Positions 1 to 5,329 are shown, counted from the first letter of the stretch. The stretch: 5,329 nt of DNA from Pseudomonadota bacterium (GCA_021791235.1 JAJYXA010000526.1:1-5329); one strand, 5' to 3'. Notes: generated by a model not told the origin, from the letters alone. Translations and numbers: made by a program.

Positions 1-153
1 GCGCATATTCGATGCCAGTATCAAGGCTCTTTTGAAATCGGCTCTGTCGCCATTCACCTGAACCACCACACCCTCGGACGTTGGCAGTTCATCTGCCGAC
101 ACCATAGCGGTTAGACCAAAAATCAGTAGCAGTGCGAGTATGGCTTTTTTCAT
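1..153 (-). CDS. Small exported protein, C-terminus off the window (possibly DsrE-like)
   Basis: An open frame of 51 codons runs from an ATG at 153 to the window edge without a stop. The start is supported by an AAAGGAAAG ribosome binding site 5 nt upstream; the other nearby ATG is followed directly by TGA. Residues 1-20 are a classic Sec signal peptide: MKK, then a hydrophobic run (AILALLLIFGLTAM), then VSA before a likely cut ahead of DELPT. The mature part seen reads EGVVVQVNGDRADFKRALILASNMR. A beta strand ending in Q-V, followed by an acidic turn and a helix with an 'A-L-x-x-A-x-N' pattern, is reminiscent of the opening of periplasmic DsrE/DsrF-like proteins. That is a weak resemblance over about 25 residues and the function is not established. 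GC is about 48% over positions 1-180, clearly lower than the Dsb genes, and a 151-nt gap separates it from dsbG. It is probably not part of the Dsb operon. Confidence 0.7.
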   Translation of the reverse strand, partial: MKKAILALLLIFGLTAMVSADELPTSEGVVVQVNGDRADFKRALILASNMR

Positions 154-304
154 CACATCTTTCCTTTAGTTCAGGTTTCATATGCCGCCACGAAGCTCTG
201 TGGCAGTAGTTTTCGATCACCCATCCATTCATGTTGCGAAAGGATTCTCGGGAGGCTCCCGGACGGCTGGTGGCCTATTTTGGTGACTAAATCGTCTGTC
301 AGGC
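154..304. other. Intergenic gap between dsbG and the exported-protein gene
   Basis: This 151-nt stretch has no credible gene. It is AT-richer than the operon. It contains two short inverted repeats: a 5-bp stem with a 3-nt loop at 249-261 (cgggaggctcccg), and a stem of about 7 bp with an 8-nt loop at 185-206 when read as minus-strand RNA (one G-U pair). Neither is followed by a convincing U-tract in the minus-strand transcript, so neither is a clear intrinsic terminator. The second lies about 30 nt ahead of the downstream start codon and could be a 5'-leader structure. I see no convincing -35/-10 pair for the downstream gene. The composition change and spacing suggest an operon boundary here. 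Confidence 0.5.
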
Positions 305-1075
305 TCAGCGCGGGCCAAGAATCTTGGTCAGCATCTCACCCGACGGTGCGCCTTGCATCTTTTGCAGCTTGCCGCTGGCGTCCTTGTAGAAGATGGTGGG
401 GGTGGCCGAGGAACCGAGTTGCTGCATCAGCCTCTGGTTGGCATCGAGCTGCGCGCGGATTTTCTCGGGTATCTGGCTCAGCGGTTTGGCGCCGCCCGCG
501 GCATGCTGCTGTTCGTGCTGCGTCAGGGCCGCCTGCGGGTCACCGGCATTGAGGATGGCTGCTGCCTTGCCCGGGCTGGTGGGGCCGAGGATGGCGACCA
601 TGACGTGGCGCAATTGCACTTTGCCGGACGTGACCCAGGGCCGGGCGTCATTCCAGAACTTGTTGCAGTAGGGGCAATTGGGGTCGGTGAAAGTGTAGAC
701 GATGCGCGGCGCATTGTTTTTGCCATCGCCTATCCAGGTGCTTTGCTCAAGCTGTTTCCAGGCCCGGTCGGTCATCGGTTTGCTGACCAGCTTCTCCAGC
801 GATTTCTGACTCAGGTTGTTGCCTTTCGCGTCGATCATGGAGCCGACGATCGCCTGCTTGCCATCGGCGGTCAGGTAGATGGCCAGCGGCTGCATCTCGA
901 TCACGCCGGCATAGCCGGTCAGCCCGCCGGGCGCCTTGAACGTGCCGATTACCTCGACACCCTGGGCTTCGAGCGCCTTGATCGGCGCCGGCCAGTCTTT
1001 GGCCTGGGCATTACTGGTCAGGGTGCCGAGCGCGGCCAAGCAGGCGGCAAACAGGAGGGTGGGGGGTTTAATCAT
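305..1075 (-). CDS. dsbG: Periplasmic thiol:disulfide interchange protein DsbG
   Basis: The 256-residue product is close to the usual DsbC/DsbG length of about 235-250. Residues 1-25 are a signal peptide ending in SNAQA before KDWP. The N-terminal part (about 26-90) corresponds to the cystatin-like dimerisation domain, with the motif 'GxTGYAGV' followed by IYLTADGKQAIVG, typical of DsbG. The thioredoxin-fold domain has the active site C134-P-Y-C137 in the context FTDPNCPYCNKFW, and the cis-proline is P226 in SATPTIFY. CPYC is the DsbG-type pair, whereas DsbC normally has CGYC. DsbG family members act in the oxidising periplasm as isomerases or as reductases that rescue single cysteines from sulfenylation, and are kept reduced by DsbD, which is encoded at the head of this same operon. 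An AAGGAA ribosome binding site lies about 9-10 nt before the ATG. The gene starts 32 nt after the short TlpA-like gene and is the last of the operon. Confidence 0.93.
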   Translation of the reverse strand: MIKPPTLLFAACLAALGTLTSNAQAKDWPAPIKALEAQGVEVIGTFKAPGGLTGYAGVIEMQPLAIYLTADGKQAIVGSMIDAKGNNLSQKSLEKLVSKPMTDRAWKQLEQSTWIGDGKNNAPRIVYTFTDPNCPYCNKFWNDARPWVTSGKVQLRHVMVAILGPTSPGKAAAILNAGDPQAALTQHEQQHAAGGAKPLSQIPEKIRAQLDANQRLMQQLGSSATPTIFYKDASGKLQKMQGAPSGEMLTKILGPR

Positions 1076-1107
1076 GGTGTTTCGTTCCTTTACGTTGAAG
1101 AGAGAAA

Positions 1108-1674
1108 TCAGTGCTTGCGCAACGGGTCCAATTTGCTCGCCAGCGAAGCCGCCGACAGCTCGCCCAGGTGGGTATCGACCAGCCGTCCGCTGGCGTCGTA
1201 GAACAGGGTGAGCGGCAAGGTGCCCGAGCCGGCGACGAAACCGAGTCTGGTGTCGTGATCAAGGAGGACATTCGCCAGATCGAGCTGGCTGGCGGACAGG
1301 TAACGCTGCACGGTCGCCGCGTTCTCGCCCTGATTGGCAAAGACGAAGCTGATCCCGGTTTCGCGTTGCTGCGCGGCGGCGAGCACGGGCATTTCGCGGC
1401 GGCAGGGCGGGCACCAGCTCGCCCACAGATTGACGACCATGGGTTTGCCGTCGGCCAGCGCAGCGAGGTTGGTCGATTCGCCGGACAGCAGCGTCACCTG
1501 CATTTCAGACAGCGCCGGCTTATCCATCAGGCGCAGACCGCCCAGAACCCCCTGCCATGCCAGCACCCATAACGCCAACGCCAGAATGGTTCGTTTGCGT
1601 GCCGACAGTCCACGCCAGCCTCGCCGGATCGCGCCCGGCATCGCCGCAATGAATGCCTGGGGATTTTTGCTCAT
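1108..1674 (-). CDS. Short membrane-anchored TlpA/ResA-type thioredoxin (truncated paralogue of the upstream gene)
   Basis: The 188-residue protein has a basic N-terminus (residues 1-28), one hydrophobic segment (about 29-47, TILALALWVLAWQGVLGGL) and a periplasmic thioredoxin-like domain. The active site is W87-C88-P-P-C91 in NLWASWCPPCRREMP and the cis-proline is P154 in GTLPLTLF. This is the TlpA/ResA/DsbE class of thiol-disulfide reductases. WCPPC is the low-potential reducing version of the motif, so a reductase role fed by DsbD fits. The protein aligns without gaps to residues 97-266 of the upstream gene's product at a constant offset of 80. It is therefore a partial duplicate that lacks the first three membrane segments. 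Its ATG overlaps the upstream TGA (ATGA), and only a weak ribosome binding site is visible (TTGAGA), so translation is probably coupled. The precise substrate is unknown. Confidence 0.88.
   Translation of the reverse strand: MSKNPQAFIAAMPGAIRRGWRGLSARKRTILALALWVLAWQGVLGGLRLMDKPALSEMQVTLLSGESTNLAALADGKPMVVNLWASWCPPCRREMPVLAAAQQRETGISFVFANQGENAATVQRYLSASQLDLANVLLDHDTRLGFVAGSGTLPLTLFYDASGRLVDTHLGELSAASLASKLDPLRKH
1117..1210. repeat. Direct repeat R1, copy A (3' end of short TlpA gene)
   Basis: These 94 nt match 1710-1803 at a fixed offset of 593 nt with only two mismatches, at 1127 and 1128. They encode the C-terminal part around LFYDASGRLVDTHLGELSAASLASKL. Identity includes third codon positions, so protein-level selection alone does not account for it. 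Confidence 0.95.
1360..1461. repeat. Direct repeat R2, copy A (active-site region of short TlpA gene)
   Basis: These 102 nt match 1953-2054 at the same 593-nt offset with three mismatches (1387, 1399 and 1405). The last 56 nt (1406-1461) are perfectly identical. The block encodes the WCPPC active site and flanks (ALADGKPMVVNLWASWCPPC onward through AAAQQRE). Between R1 and R2 (1211-1359) identity drops to about 101 of 149 positions. Confidence 0.95.
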
Positions 1675-2507
1675 CGCGTCTCAATCTTGCCCGACGCACC
1701 GGCGGACGCGCGCAACGGGCTCAATTTGCTCGCCAGCGAAGCCGCCGACAGCTCGCCCAGGTGGGTATCGACCAGCCGTCCGCTGGCGTCGTAGAACAGG
1801 GTGGTGGGCAATGCGCCCGAGCCGACTTCGCGACCGAGGGCGGCGCCGGGATCGAGCAGCACGTTGGCGAGACCGAGCCGACCCGCGCTGAGGTAGCGTT
1901 GCGCCGTTGCGCCGTCTTCGCCCTGGTTGACGAACACGAAGTTCACCCCGACTTCGCGTTGCTGCGCGGCGGCGAGCACCGGCATTTCGCGCCGGCACGG
2001 CGGGCACCAGCTCGCCCACAGATTGACGACCATGGGTTTGCCGTCGGCCAGCGCTGCAAGCTTGACCGGATCGCCGGCAAGCGTCGCCAACGCCAGTGCG
2101 GGCAGCGCCGGCGGTTCCGTCATGCGCAGCGCACCGAACAGCGCACCCCACACCAGCGCCCCTGCCGCCAACCCCACAACCAGCGGTTTGCGCAGGGCGG
2201 TCTGGCGCCAGCCGCGCCAGGCCGCGACCAGCAGTGCCGCCGCGATTCCGGGCCAAATCATGAAACCGCCGTCGCGGATATCGAGCATCGACCACGGCGC
2301 GCTGCGGTAAGCGTCAAACCAGAAAACGACAAAGGCGAGGCGCGCCACCAGCACCCCGGCGAGCAGCATGTCGCCCAGGGTGTTGACGATGCCCGCCTGG
2401 TGGCGGCGCCCGACCAGATGCCCCACGCCCGCCGCGACCAGCCCGGCTGCCAGCAACAGCAGTACGCTGCCCGACAGTGCGAAGGGACCGATATTCACAG
2501 ACAGCAT
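1671..2507 (-). CDS. TlpA-type thioredoxin with Lgt-like multi-TM N-terminus (DsbE-like)
   Basis: The 278-residue protein has about four hydrophobic segments (approximately 8-29, 44-66, 82-97 and 108-127), then a periplasmic TlpA/ResA-type thioredoxin domain. That domain has W167-C168-P-P-C171 and cis-proline P234 in GALPTTLF. The membrane part, with 'LLAGVLVARLAFVVFW' followed by 'RDGGFMIWPG', resembles a fragment of prolipoprotein diacylglyceryl transferase (Lgt; GxRxGY and GGMSFHGG regions). It is less than half the length of Lgt and has no matching histidine, so transferase activity is unlikely and the part probably serves as an anchor or electron-relay partner. The open frame extends upstream to 2804 inside dsbD, but that extension is arginine- and proline-rich shadow. 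The start at 2507 has an excellent ribosome binding site and sits 2 nt after the dsbD stop. The product resembles PA2477 of P. aeruginosa, in the same position between dsbG and dsbD2 (from memory). Confidence 0.88.
   Translation of the reverse strand: MLSVNIGPFALSGSVLLLLAAGLVAAGVGHLVGRRHQAGIVNTLGDMLLAGVLVARLAFVVFWFDAYRSAPWSMLDIRDGGFMIWPGIAAALLVAAWRGWRQTALRKPLVVGLAAGALVWGALFGALRMTEPPALPALALATLAGDPVKLAALADGKPMVVNLWASWCPPCRREMPVLAAAQQREVGVNFVFVNQGEDGATAQRYLSAGRLGLANVLLDPGAALGREVGSGALPTTLFYDASGRLVDTHLGELSAASLASKLSPLRASAGASGKIETR
1710..1803. repeat. Direct repeat R1, copy B (3' end of long TlpA gene)
   Basis: Partner of the block at 1117-1210: 92 of 94 positions are identical by direct reading, in the same orientation. 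It lies near the 3' end of the long TlpA-type gene. Confidence 0.95.
1953..2054. repeat. Direct repeat R2, copy B (active-site region of long TlpA gene)
   Basis: Partner of the block at 1360-1461: 99 of 102 positions are identical, same orientation. It covers the active-site coding region of the long TlpA-type gene. Confidence 0.95.
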
Positions 2508-2509
2508 GG

Positions 2510-4294
2510 TCAGCCTTTCCTTGCCTGTGCCAGACGGGCGAGAAATGCGTCCGCACCGAGTTCGCCGATAATGCGTTCGACACGGCGCTCCTTGCCGTCC
2601 GGGCCAATCAGCAGCAGGGTCGGCGGGCCGAGAATCTGGTGCGCGCGCATCAGGGCCTGGTCGTCCGCATCGTTGGCGGTGACATCCGGGCGCAGCAACT
2701 GCACGTCGGCCAGCGCCTGCTGCACGCGCGGGTCGGCAAACACCTCGTGCTCGATCGCCTTGCACGACACGCACCAGTCGGCGTAGAAATCCACCAGCGT
2801 CCACTGGCCGCGCTGACCGGCTTCGGCGACACGGGCGGCGAGCGCCTGCGCGGTCTTGACCGGGACGAAGCGGGCCATGAAATCATTCGCGACAGTGGTC
2901 TGCGCGGGCGCAGCGGAGGCCGTCACAAAAGCCAGCGGCTGCAGCGGATCGCGTGCCCCGCCGGCCGCACCGAGCACCATCGCCCCGCCCCACAGGCCAA
3001 GCAGCAGCGCGAGATAGCGCGATACCAGCCGGCCTTTCGGACAGCCGAGCTGTTGAACCAGCATCAACAGGCTGAGGGCGATGGCCAGCAACCAGGCACC
3101 CCACAAGCCCAGCGCCAGCGCAGCCGGCAACACCCGCGACACGAACACAATCGCGGTGCCGAGCAGAATAAAACCGAACAGCACCTTGACCCGGTTCATC
3201 CAGTCGCCGGGACGCGGCAACAGGCGGGCGCCGAGCGTTCCCACCAGCAGCAGCGGCGCCCCCATGCCCAGTCCCATGGCAAACAGGGCCAGACCGCCGG
3301 TCAGCACATTGCCGGTATTGCCGATATAGAGTAGCGCACCCGCCAGCGGCGCGGTCATGCAGGGTCCGACCAGCAGCGCCGACAGTACACCCATGGTTGC
3401 GGCGCCGCCGACCGTGCCGCCGCGCTGGCCCTGACTGGCGTTGTTCAGGCGGTTGCGCAGCACCGCCGGCAATTGCAGCTCGTAGAAGCCGAACATCGCC
3501 AGCGCCAGCGCCACGAATATCAGGCCGAACGCGCCAAGCACCCAGGGATTTTGCAGTGTCGCCTGCAGATTGGCGCCGGCCAGCGCTGCCGCAGCGCCCA
3601 CCCCGGCATAGGTCAGCGCCATCGGCAGCACGAAAGCCAGCGAAAGGATAAACCCGCGCCGGGGGCTGGCCCCGCTGCCCGCGATCAGGCTGGAAAGAAT
3701 CGGCAGCATCGGCAGCACGCAGGGGGTGAAGGTCATCAGCAAGCCCAGGCCGAAGAACACCGCCAGCATCCAGCCCGGATTGACGCGCGACAGGCGGTCG
3801 GCCAGGTCCTGGTCGGCGCCGAGCGTGCCGCCGGGGGCCGGCTTGGCATCGCCTGCGGACGCGCCCGATGCAGCGTCCGGTGTGGCGGCGACATCGGCCA
3901 GCGTCACGCGCCGGGTTTGCGGCGGGTAGCATATTCCCGCGTCGGCGCAGCCCTGCCAACTGACGTTCAGCGCCCGGGCTGCGGGCGCCTTGACCCGAAC
4001 CGCTAGTTGATCGTGATAGACCTCGGATGCGCCAAAGAACTCATCGTTCTTGACTATGCCGGCAGGCAGCGCGACCTGTTGCACGCTGTCGGCCGGGTCG
4101 CCCTCGACCTTCACCTGCTTGCGGTACAGATAGTAGCCTTCGCTGATCTTCCAGTTCAGGCGCACCTGACCGTCGCCGTCCTGGCTGACGCTGAGGCGAA
4201 ACGCCTGCTCCACCGGCAGAAAATCTTGCTGGGCATGCGCCGGCACTGCCCACAGCAGTGCGAACACCACTACCGACCAGAACGAACGCGGCAT
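2510..4294 (-). CDS. dsbD: Thiol:disulfide interchange protein DsbD (inner-membrane electron transporter)
   Basis: The 594-residue protein has the full three-domain DsbD plan. A signal peptide (1-21, ending AHA|QQ) leads into the periplasmic alpha domain with the cysteine pair C116/C122 in WQGCADAGICYPP. The central beta domain (about 175-445) has roughly eight membrane segments. It carries the transmembrane cysteine pair C192 (TFTPCVLPMLPIL) and C312 (LVGPCMTAPLAGALLY). The C-terminal periplasmic gamma domain is a thioredoxin fold with W507-C508-V-S-C511 and cis-proline P558 in GPPTL. All six redox cysteines are present, so the protein should be functional. DsbD takes electrons from cytoplasmic thioredoxin and passes them beta to gamma to alpha, then to periplasmic acceptors such as DsbG and TlpA-like proteins. 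Length is near the E. coli protein (565). I chose the ATG at 4294 over 4324 because GGAGG sits 5 nt ahead of it and the signal peptide begins there. It is the first gene of the operon. Confidence 0.96.
   Translation of the reverse strand: MPRSFWSVVVFALLWAVPAHAQQDFLPVEQAFRLSVSQDGDGQVRLNWKISEGYYLYRKQVKVEGDPADSVQQVALPAGIVKNDEFFGASEVYHDQLAVRVKAPAARALNVSWQGCADAGICYPPQTRRVTLADVAATPDAASGASAGDAKPAPGGTLGADQDLADRLSRVNPGWMLAVFFGLGLLMTFTPCVLPMLPILSSLIAGSGASPRRGFILSLAFVLPMALTYAGVGAAAALAGANLQATLQNPWVLGAFGLIFVALALAMFGFYELQLPAVLRNRLNNASQGQRGGTVGGAATMGVLSALLVGPCMTAPLAGALLYIGNTGNVLTGGLALFAMGLGMGAPLLLVGTLGARLLPRPGDWMNRVKVLFGFILLGTAIVFVSRVLPAALALGLWGAWLLAIALSLLMLVQQLGCPKGRLVSRYLALLLGLWGGAMVLGAAGGARDPLQPLAFVTASAAPAQTTVANDFMARFVPVKTAQALAARVAEAGQRGQWTLVDFYADWCVSCKAIEHEVFADPRVQQALADVQLLRPDVTANDADDQALMRAHQILGPPTLLLIGPDGKERRVERIIGELGADAFLARLAQARKG
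2514..2521 (-). promoter_or_regulatory. Ribosome binding site fixing the start of the long TlpA gene
   Basis: On the minus strand AGGAAAGG precedes the ATG at 2507 by 6 nt, inside the last codons of dsbD. It decides the start at 2507 over the much earlier in-frame ATG at 2804, whose translation up to 2507 lacks any protein-like character. Confidence 0.8.
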
Positions 4295-4299
4295 AAGCG

Positions 4300-4304
4300 C
4301 CTCC
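4300..4304 (-). promoter_or_regulatory. Ribosome binding site fixing the dsbD start
   Basis: GGAGG on the minus strand lies 5 nt before the ATG at 4294. It makes that codon the start rather than the in-frame ATG 30 nt upstream, which would add ten residues (MRAHIDLEAL) before the signal peptide. Confidence 0.75.
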
Positions 4305-4338
4305 AAATCAATGTGAGCGCGCATCTTGGCAAGGCTGA

Positions 4339-4355
4339 ATTAAGGCAACATTAAC
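4339..4355 (-). promoter_or_regulatory. Probable response-regulator operator (PmrA/QseB-like direct repeat)
   Basis: Read toward dsbD the site is GTTAAT-GTTGC-CTTAAT: two TTAAT half-sites 11 bp apart, one helical turn. This fits the known architecture of PmrA/QseB-type OmpR-family operators (CTTAAT-N5-CTTAAT), which bind a response-regulator dimer head to tail. The site sits between dsbD and a response-regulator gene of exactly this subfamily. It is the likely target of that regulator for activating dsbD and for autoregulation. Seen directly: the repeat. Inferred: the binding protein. Confidence 0.65.
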
Positions 4356-4403
4356 AGTGCTATTCTCGACGCACGATAGGGCGCTGAGCACGAAAGAGGG
4401 TTT

Positions 4404-5069
4404 ATGCGGGTATTGCTGGTTGAAGACGACGACCTGATTGCCCACGGCATCCAGGCCGGCCTGCGTGCGCGCGGCCTGATGGTGGACGGGGTGAAAACCG
4501 CGGCGCAAGCCGAGGCCATGTTGTCGGCCGTGCATTACCAGATGGTGATTCTCGATCTCGGCCTGCCCGACGAGGATGGGATGAACCTGCTGCAACGCTG
4601 GCGTGCGGACGGCATGGCGCTGCCGGTGCTGGTGCTGACCGCGCGCGACGCGCTGGAAGACCGCGTCGCCGGGCTGCGCGCCGGCGCAGATGATTACCTG
4701 CTCAAACCGTTCGATCTCGATGAACTGGTCGCGCGCCTGCATGCGCTGCTGCGCCGCGCCGCCGGGCGCAGCGTGGACGTCATCGAGCAGGGCGCGCTGC
4801 GTCTCGATCCGGAGCGCGGCAAAGCTTCCCTGCACGGCCGCCCCGTGGTGTTGTCCAGGCGCGAACTGGCGCTCCTGTCCGCCCTGCTGCATGCGCGCGG
4901 GCGCATCCTCAGCGTCGATCAGCTCAAGGACAGCCTGTACGGTTTCGGCGAGGAGATCGAGAGCAATGCGCTCAATGTGCATATCCATCATCTGCGGCGC
5001 AAGCTCGGCGCCGACCTGATCGAGACCGTGCGCGGTGTCGGCTACCGCTTCAACATGGGGGACGCATGA
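4404..5069 (+). CDS. OmpR-family response regulator (QseB/PmrA-like; DsbR-like)
   Basis: The 221-residue protein has a receiver domain (1-115) and a C-terminal winged-helix DNA-binding domain (about 125-220). Receiver residues are intact: the acidic pocket VEDDD (7-10), phospho-acceptor D51 in VILDLGLPDEDG, T79 in VLTARD and K101 in LLKPFD. The winged-helix part carries the recognition-helix signature SNALNVHIHHLRRKLG and the wing ETVRGVGYRF. Length and these motifs are typical of the QseB/PmrA branch. An AGAGGG ribosome binding site precedes the ATG by a few nucleotides. It is divergent from dsbD, and its stop overlaps the start of a kinase gene. This arrangement matches PA2479 beside dsbD2 in P. 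aeruginosa. The regulator there has been reported as DsbR of a copper-responsive pair (from memory). Regulation of the Dsb operon is inferred from position and the operator-like repeat. Confidence 0.94.
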   Translation: MRVLLVEDDDLIAHGIQAGLRARGLMVDGVKTAAQAEAMLSAVHYQMVILDLGLPDEDGMNLLQRWRADGMALPVLVLTARDALEDRVAGLRAGADDYLLKPFDLDELVARLHALLRRAAGRSVDVIEQGALRLDPERGKASLHGRPVVLSRRELALLSALLHARGRILSVDQLKDSLYGFGEEIESNALNVHIHHLRRKLGADLIETVRGVGYRFNMGDA

Positions 5070-5329
5070 GCCTGCGCTTGCGCTTGCTGCTGATGATCGG
5101 CGTATCGCTGAGCCTCCTGTGGGGCGGGGTCGCGGTCTGGATGCTGCGCGATCTGGACGATGAAATGCGCCGCACGCTGGATCAGCGTCTCGCGATGTCG
5201 GCGCGCATGGTGGCCGGGCTGATCTCGCAGAACCCTGCCGCGTGGGACACGCGCAGCGGGACAGCCGGCGTCTCCACGCTGACCGTGCCGGCGACGGCAA
5301 AAGGACTCGCGTGCCAGGTCAGCTCGCTG
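5066..5329 (+). CDS. Sensor histidine kinase, N-terminal part only (QseC/PmrB-like; DsbS-like)
   Basis: The ATG overlaps the regulator's TGA (ATGA), so the two are translationally coupled. The frame stays open for 88 codons to the window edge. The product starts MSLRLRLLLMIG with a short arginine-rich cytoplasmic tip, then one membrane helix (about 8-26, ending AVWML). It continues with the typical QseC/PmrB-family sentence 'DDEMRRTLDQRLAMSARMVAGLI' at the start of the periplasmic sensor domain. The HAMP, dimerisation and ATPase domains are beyond the window, so the kinase identity rests on this N-terminus and on the operon with a response regulator. The only cysteine seen is C83, in the periplasmic part. 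In P. aeruginosa DsbS a periplasmic cysteine (Cys82, as I recall) was reported to bind copper. The near-identical position is suggestive but unproven. Confidence 0.88.
   Translation, partial: MSLRLRLLLMIGVSLSLLWGGVAVWMLRDLDDEMRRTLDQRLAMSARMVAGLISQNPAAWDTRSGTAGVSTLTVPATAKGLACQVSSL

Larger units (their letters stand above)
4295..4403. promoter_or_regulatory. Divergent promoter region between dsbD operon and two-component genes
   Basis: This 109-nt gap separates two divergent start codons, so promoters for both directions must lie in it or in the adjoining coding ends. It is locally AT-rich around 4338-4366. Towards the regulator, TATTCT at 4361-4366 is a possible -10 (4 of 6 consensus positions), lying just downstream of the TTAA direct repeat. 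Towards dsbD no convincing -10 can be picked by eye, as is common for activator-dependent promoters. A single regulator-binding site at 4339-4355 could control both transcripts. Confidence 0.7.

Noticed and set aside
249..261. Inverted repeat cgggaggctcccg as an intrinsic terminator of the Dsb operon
   Set aside because: The stem is only 5 bp and no U-run follows it in the minus-strand transcript, so it may be chance in GC-rich DNA.
353..1201. Plus-strand open frame of 282 codons opposite dsbG
   Set aside because: It is antisense to dsbG and has no ribosome binding site or recognisable domain.
1117..2054. The direct repeats as parts of a mobile element or a CRISPR-like array
   Set aside because: They lie wholly in two homologous coding frames at one fixed offset, with no terminal inverted repeats, transposase or spacer pattern. 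Gene duplication explains them.
1653..2786. Plus-strand open frame of 377 codons opposite the long TlpA gene
   Set aside because: The translation is rich in R, Q, H and A with no domain, and it is antisense to a gene with an intact WCPPC motif. It is a GC-driven shadow.
2508..2804. N-terminal extension of the long TlpA gene up to an ATG at 2804
   Set aside because: The 99 extra codons overlap the dsbD gamma domain in another frame and have no protein-like pattern, and the start at 2507 has a strong ribosome binding site.
2883..3959. Minus-strand open frame of 358 codons inside dsbD
   Set aside because: It is frame-shifted within the DsbD membrane domain and reads as an R/G/A-rich shadow. 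DsbD itself is continuous with all its motifs, so no frameshift is involved.
4308..5300. Long open frame (330 codons) on the minus strand opposite the response regulator and kinase
   Set aside because: It is antisense to a clearly conserved regulator on the plus strand. Its protein has no recognisable domain, and it overlaps the divergent promoter and runs against the operon logic. High GC gives long antisense frames.

Overview
The window is about 5.3 kb of GC-rich (roughly 65%) bacterial DNA. It looks like a Gram-negative proteobacterium, probably a beta- or gammaproteobacterium. The reasons are the periplasmic Dsb proteins, the Pseudomonas/QseBC-style two-component pair and the codon usage. 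I cannot name a species from sequence alone.

Layout. On the minus strand, reading right to left from a divergent promoter, a compact operon encodes a periplasmic thiol-reducing system: dsbD (2510-4294), a membrane-anchored TlpA-type thioredoxin with an Lgt-like multi-TM N-terminus (1671-2507), a second, shorter TlpA-type thioredoxin (1108-1674) and dsbG (305-1075). Spacing is tight: 2 nt, then a 4-nt ATGA overlap, then 32 nt. A 151-nt AT-richer gap follows. After it, also on the minus strand, is the beginning of a small exported protein cut by the window edge (1-153). On the plus strand an OmpR-family response regulator (4404-5069) is joined by an ATGA overlap to the start of a sensor histidine kinase (5066 to the window end).

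How the genes fit together. DsbD carries electrons from cytoplasmic thioredoxin across the inner membrane. The two TlpA-like proteins and DsbG are the likely periplasmic recipients, repairing or isomerising cysteines. The divergent two-component system is the likely regulator. The shared 109-nt promoter region holds a 17-nt direct repeat, GTTAAT-N5-CTTAAT, that looks like a PmrA/QseB-type operator. The order matches, as I recall it, the Pseudomonas aeruginosa dsbG-PA2477-dsbD2 / PA2479-PA2480 locus, whose regulators have been described as a copper-sensing pair (DsbRS). Copper control here is an inference by analogy.

The most unusual features are the tandem partial duplication of the TlpA gene, with a striking identity mosaic (about 98% / 68% / 97%), and the single periplasmic cysteine (C83) of the truncated sensor kinase.
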